From the NCBI GenBank assembly GCA_029879945.1, contig JAOUPJ010000169.1, positions 1 to 7,770 on the forward strand: a stretch of DNA of 7,770 bases, written 5' to 3'. Each line of letters starts with the position of its first letter. The first letter of the stretch is position 1. The translations under genes and the position numbers were made by a program. This document shows positions 5,769-7,770 of the stretch, piece by piece. This DNA is from Gammaproteobacteria bacterium. GTDB taxonomy: Bacteria; Pseudomonadota; Gammaproteobacteria; S012-40. A model generated the notes under the pieces. It was not told the DNA's origin. It worked only from the letters and a program-made list of their open reading frames with translations, and ran no database searches.

Positions 5769-6380
5769 ATGTCCGATATAACCCACGCAAATATAGCTGT
5801 CCAGGATGATTTGGGCGCGGAGGAACTGGAAGGTAACTACCTTAAATATCTGTCATTCACGGTGGACGGAGAGATTTACGCTTTGAGTGCATTGGATATT
5901 AAAGAGATTATCGAATATACCAATGTTACGCGTATCCCTACGGTTCCACGTTATATTCGGGGTGTTACGAATCTTCGTGGCAGTGTAGTCCCTGTGATAG
6001 ACTTGGCGGCGAGAATCGGAAAACCATCAGGTGAGATTACTAAACGAACTTGTATCATCATTGTGGAACTGGAATATGGCGAAGATCACATTGATCTCGG
6101 TGTAGTCATAGATGCGATTAATGAAGTATTTAATATTCTAGAAGATGATATCGAACCAGCCCCCAGTCTTGGTGCCGGTATAAGGTCGGATTTCATATGG
6201 GGTATGGGGAAGCTCAGCGGAAAATTTGTTACTCTGCTAAACAAGGATAAAGTACTTTCGGTAGAAGAATTGGCTGCGTTGAGTGAAACGGCCCAATTTG
6301 CTGGCTATTTAGAATCCAAAACCAATGTCTCAGATTCGCATGAGGCAGGGGTTGATTCTGATCTGGAAAGTGATAGATAA
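5769..6380 (+). CDS. cheW: CheW coupling protein, second paralogue with acidic C-terminal tail
   Basis: A 203-residue CheW. The core (about 26-170) contains YLSFTVDGEIYALSALDIKE, EIIEYTNVTRIPTVP, YIRGVTNLRGSVVPVIDL (NLRG at 68-71) and GVVIDAINEVFNILEDDIEP. It is longer than the upstream copy at both ends: an acidic N-terminal extension of about 25 residues (QDDLGAEELEG) and a C-terminal tail of about 30 residues rich in Ser, Asp and Glu (SDSHEAGVDSDLESDR). The different ends suggest that the two copies have different positions or partners in the array, or that this one binds a different receptor; that is inference. SD GAGGTGAT (5756-5763), 8 nt from GAGGT to ATG 5769. The gap to the first cheW is 48 bp, the largest in the operon. 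Confidence 0.95.
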   Translation: MSDITHANIAVQDDLGAEELEGNYLKYLSFTVDGEIYALSALDIKEIIEYTNVTRIPTVPRYIRGVTNLRGSVVPVIDLAARIGKPSGEITKRTCIIIVELEYGEDHIDLGVVIDAINEVFNILEDDIEPAPSLGAGIRSDFIWGMGKLSGKFVTLLNKDKVLSVEELAALSETAQFAGYLESKTNVSDSHEAGVDSDLESDR

Positions 6381-6397
6381 ACAATAGCCTCTCATCA

Positions 6398-7222
6398 ATG
6401 ACAGATTCAGTCCTGCGTATAAATATCACTGATGATGAATTTGCGAAATTCAGCGATCTAATTTACAAATTGGCTGGTATAAACTTATCCGACGGTAAAA
6501 AGGCGTTGGTTGTATCCCGTTTAAGTAAACGGCTTCGTGAATACGAAACCGAAAGTTTTTCTGATTATTACAAAATTGTAAAAAACGACAAATCAGGGAA
6601 AGAAATTCAGGTTCTTATTGATCTACTCACTACGAATGAAACCTATTTTTTTCGTGAAAATAAGCATTTTGATTTCCTTAAAAATATTGCAAAAGAAGCT
6701 TATAAACCCAGTGTGCAATTTCGAGTATGGAGCGCAGCCAGTTCTTCAGGGGAAGAGGCATATTCGATCGCAATGGAAATGTATGAAACTTTGGGTAAAG
6801 GCAATTGGGAAGTTTATGGTACAGATATCAATCAAACGGTTATTAATTCTGCTTTAGACGGTGTTTATAGTCTGGAGCGGTGTCGATATATTCCTAAGGA
6901 GTATCTGGAAAAATACTGTTTGAAGGGTGTCCGTAGTCATGCTGGCAGCGTTATGGTAAAAAAAATACTTAAACAACGTGTGTTATTCGAGAGAAAAAAT
7001 CTACTTGAAGATTTGCCAAATGTTGGTTTTTTCGACGCGATATTCCTCAGAAATATTATGATATATTTTGATATGGACACAAAAATTAAGCTCGTAGATC
7101 GTTTAACAGATCGACTCAAACTGGGTGGTTATTTTTTTGTAGGCCATTCAGAAAGCCTGGGTTCGATTTCAAAGCGGCTTACTCTCATACAACCCTCCAT
7201 CTACCAGTTGCAGAGGAAATAG
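6398..7222 (+). CDS. cheR: Chemotaxis receptor methyltransferase CheR
   Basis: A 274-residue SAM-dependent methyltransferase that methylates specific glutamates on MCP helices to reset sensitivity. The N-terminal helical domain (about 8-80) ends with LLTTNETYFFRE (76-87), which matches the TTNxTxFFRE motif of CheR. The SAM-binding domain has RVWSAASSSGEEAYSIAM (109-126, GEE loop at 118-120), VYGTDINQ (139-146), FLRNIMIYFD (216-225, cf. RNVLIYF) and GYFFVGHSES (244-253). Length is typical and no extra domain is attached. ATG 6398 is the only possible usual start near the domain boundary, because an in-frame TAG lies at 6374-6376. Unlike its neighbours it has no recognisable SD (upstream ACAATAGCCTCTCATCA), so its translation may depend on coupling to cheW, which ends 17 bp upstream. 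Confidence 0.96.
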   Translation: MTDSVLRINITDDEFAKFSDLIYKLAGINLSDGKKALVVSRLSKRLREYETESFSDYYKIVKNDKSGKEIQVLIDLLTTNETYFFRENKHFDFLKNIAKEAYKPSVQFRVWSAASSSGEEAYSIAMEMYETLGKGNWEVYGTDINQTVINSALDGVYSLERCRYIPKEYLEKYCLKGVRSHAGSVMVKKILKQRVLFERKNLLEDLPNVGFFDAIFLRNIMIYFDMDTKIKLVDRLTDRLKLGGYFFVGHSESLGSISKRLTLIQPSIYQLQRK

Positions 7223-7224
7223 GG

Positions 7225-7770
7225 ATGTCCAGAATCGGTGTCTTGATAGTAGATGATTCGGCGGTGGTGAGGGATGTGTTATGTGGCATTTTCGAATCGG
7301 CCGCAGGGATAGAGGTAATAGGTGCCGCAGCGGACCCCATTTTTGCACAACGCTATCTTGATAAAAAATGGCCCGACGTGATTATTCTCGATATAGAGAT
7401 GCCACGTATGGACGGGTTGACCTTTCTCAGCAATATTATGAGGCAGCGGCCAACTCCCGTGGTGATTTGTTCCAGTTTAGTGGATGCCGGCGCTGAAATT
7501 ACCATGAAGGCGCTGGAGCAGGGCGCGGTGGAAATCATCACCAAGCCTAAAATGGGTGTTAAAGGCTATTTGTCTGAACAGAAAAGTGCGCTATTAGACG
7601 TAGTTCGTGCGGCGGCCAACGCCAATCTAGCCAAGTGGACGCGTATTGCAAGGAGCAATGAGTCTAAGACGGTACCAGCCACTGCTCCCGTGAAAGCCGG
7701 CAACAGACCTGCTCCTAGCGGGCAGCCTCCGCAGAAAAACACGGCTGACGTAGTGCTGGCTCCGCCAGGA
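7225..7770 (+). CDS. cheB: Chemotaxis methylesterase/deamidase CheB, receiver half (C-terminus outside window)
   Basis: The first 182 codons of CheB, open to the right edge. The receiver domain (about 1-130) has D10-D11 (VLIVDDSAVVRD), phospho-acceptor D56 (VIILDIEMPRMDG), the switch Ser pair S83-S84 (VVICSSL) and K107 (EIITKPKMG). VIILDIEMPRMDGL and the ICSS/ITKPKMG strings are typical of CheB rather than CheY. After it comes a Pro/Ala/Lys-rich linker (about 146-180). The catalytic esterase domain, with its Ser-His-Asp triad, should begin just past the window and is not visible. In the complete protein, phosphorylation by CheA relieves receiver inhibition of receptor demethylation. Start: ATG 7225 is 2 bp after the cheR stop, with SD AGAGGA (7212-7217) inside the end of cheR, so the two are probably translated together. 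Confidence 0.93.
   Translation, partial: MSRIGVLIVDDSAVVRDVLCGIFESAAGIEVIGAAADPIFAQRYLDKKWPDVIILDIEMPRMDGLTFLSNIMRQRPTPVVICSSLVDAGAEITMKALEQGAVEIITKPKMGVKGYLSEQKSALLDVVRAAANANLAKWTRIARSNESKTVPATAPVKAGNRPAPSGQPPQKNTADVVLAPPG

Noticed and set aside
1..7770. CRISPR arrays, tRNA/rRNA genes, insertion sequences, phage attachment sites
   Set aside because: No repeat-spacer pattern, tRNA-like cloverleaf, transposase motif or terminal repeat was seen on either strand.

Overview
The window carries most of a chemotaxis (che-type) signal-transduction operon on the + strand, preceded by a divergent, truncated sugar-kinase gene on the - strand. Gene content points to a gram-negative bacterium, most likely a gammaproteobacterium: the kinase closely resembles the Mak-type fructokinases of enteric bacteria, the Shine-Dalgarno sequences match the proteobacterial anti-SD (recurrent GAGGTGA/AGGTGAT), and the che order (MCP, cheY, STAS, cheA, cheW, cheW, cheR, cheB) recalls the accessory che clusters of marine gammaproteobacteria such as Vibrio and Shewanella relatives. 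The species cannot be named from the sequence alone.

Layout. Positions 1-656 (-) hold the N-terminal 218 residues of a ROK-family fructokinase that runs off the left edge. Positions 657-893 are a non-coding divergent intergenic region with a perfect 16-bp dyad, a sigma-28-like promoter candidate and a short stem-loop close to the predicted transcript 5' end. From 894 eight genes follow in one direction with gaps of 2-48 bp: a methyl-accepting-chemotaxis-like protein with no external sensor, a single-domain CheY, a STAS-domain protein with a lysine-rich N-terminal tail, the histidine kinase CheA, two tandem CheW paralogues, the methyltransferase CheR, and the receiver half of the methylesterase CheB, cut by the right edge at codon 182.

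How it works together (from family knowledge): the MCP-like protein and the CheWs would form the array core with CheA; CheA phosphorylates CheY and CheB; CheR and CheB adjust receptor methylation. No cheD or separate cheZ is seen in the window.

The most interesting signal is in the first gene. Its C-terminal helix carries the motif LQFQDRVSQIL, which reproduces the FQDxxxQ active-site signature of the CheY-P phosphatase CheZ (E. coli D143/Q147), and the protein ends in a flexible Gly-rich linker plus a short acidic-aromatic tail (DAYFF), reminiscent of the CheY-tethering C-terminus of CheZ. The gene lies directly upstream of cheY. I infer that this may be a receptor-like scaffold combined with a CheZ-like phosphatase; this is testable but unproven. 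The second point of interest is the STAS protein, whose basic tail is encoded over A7, A7 and A9 tracts where slippage of one base would truncate the protein before the STAS domain.
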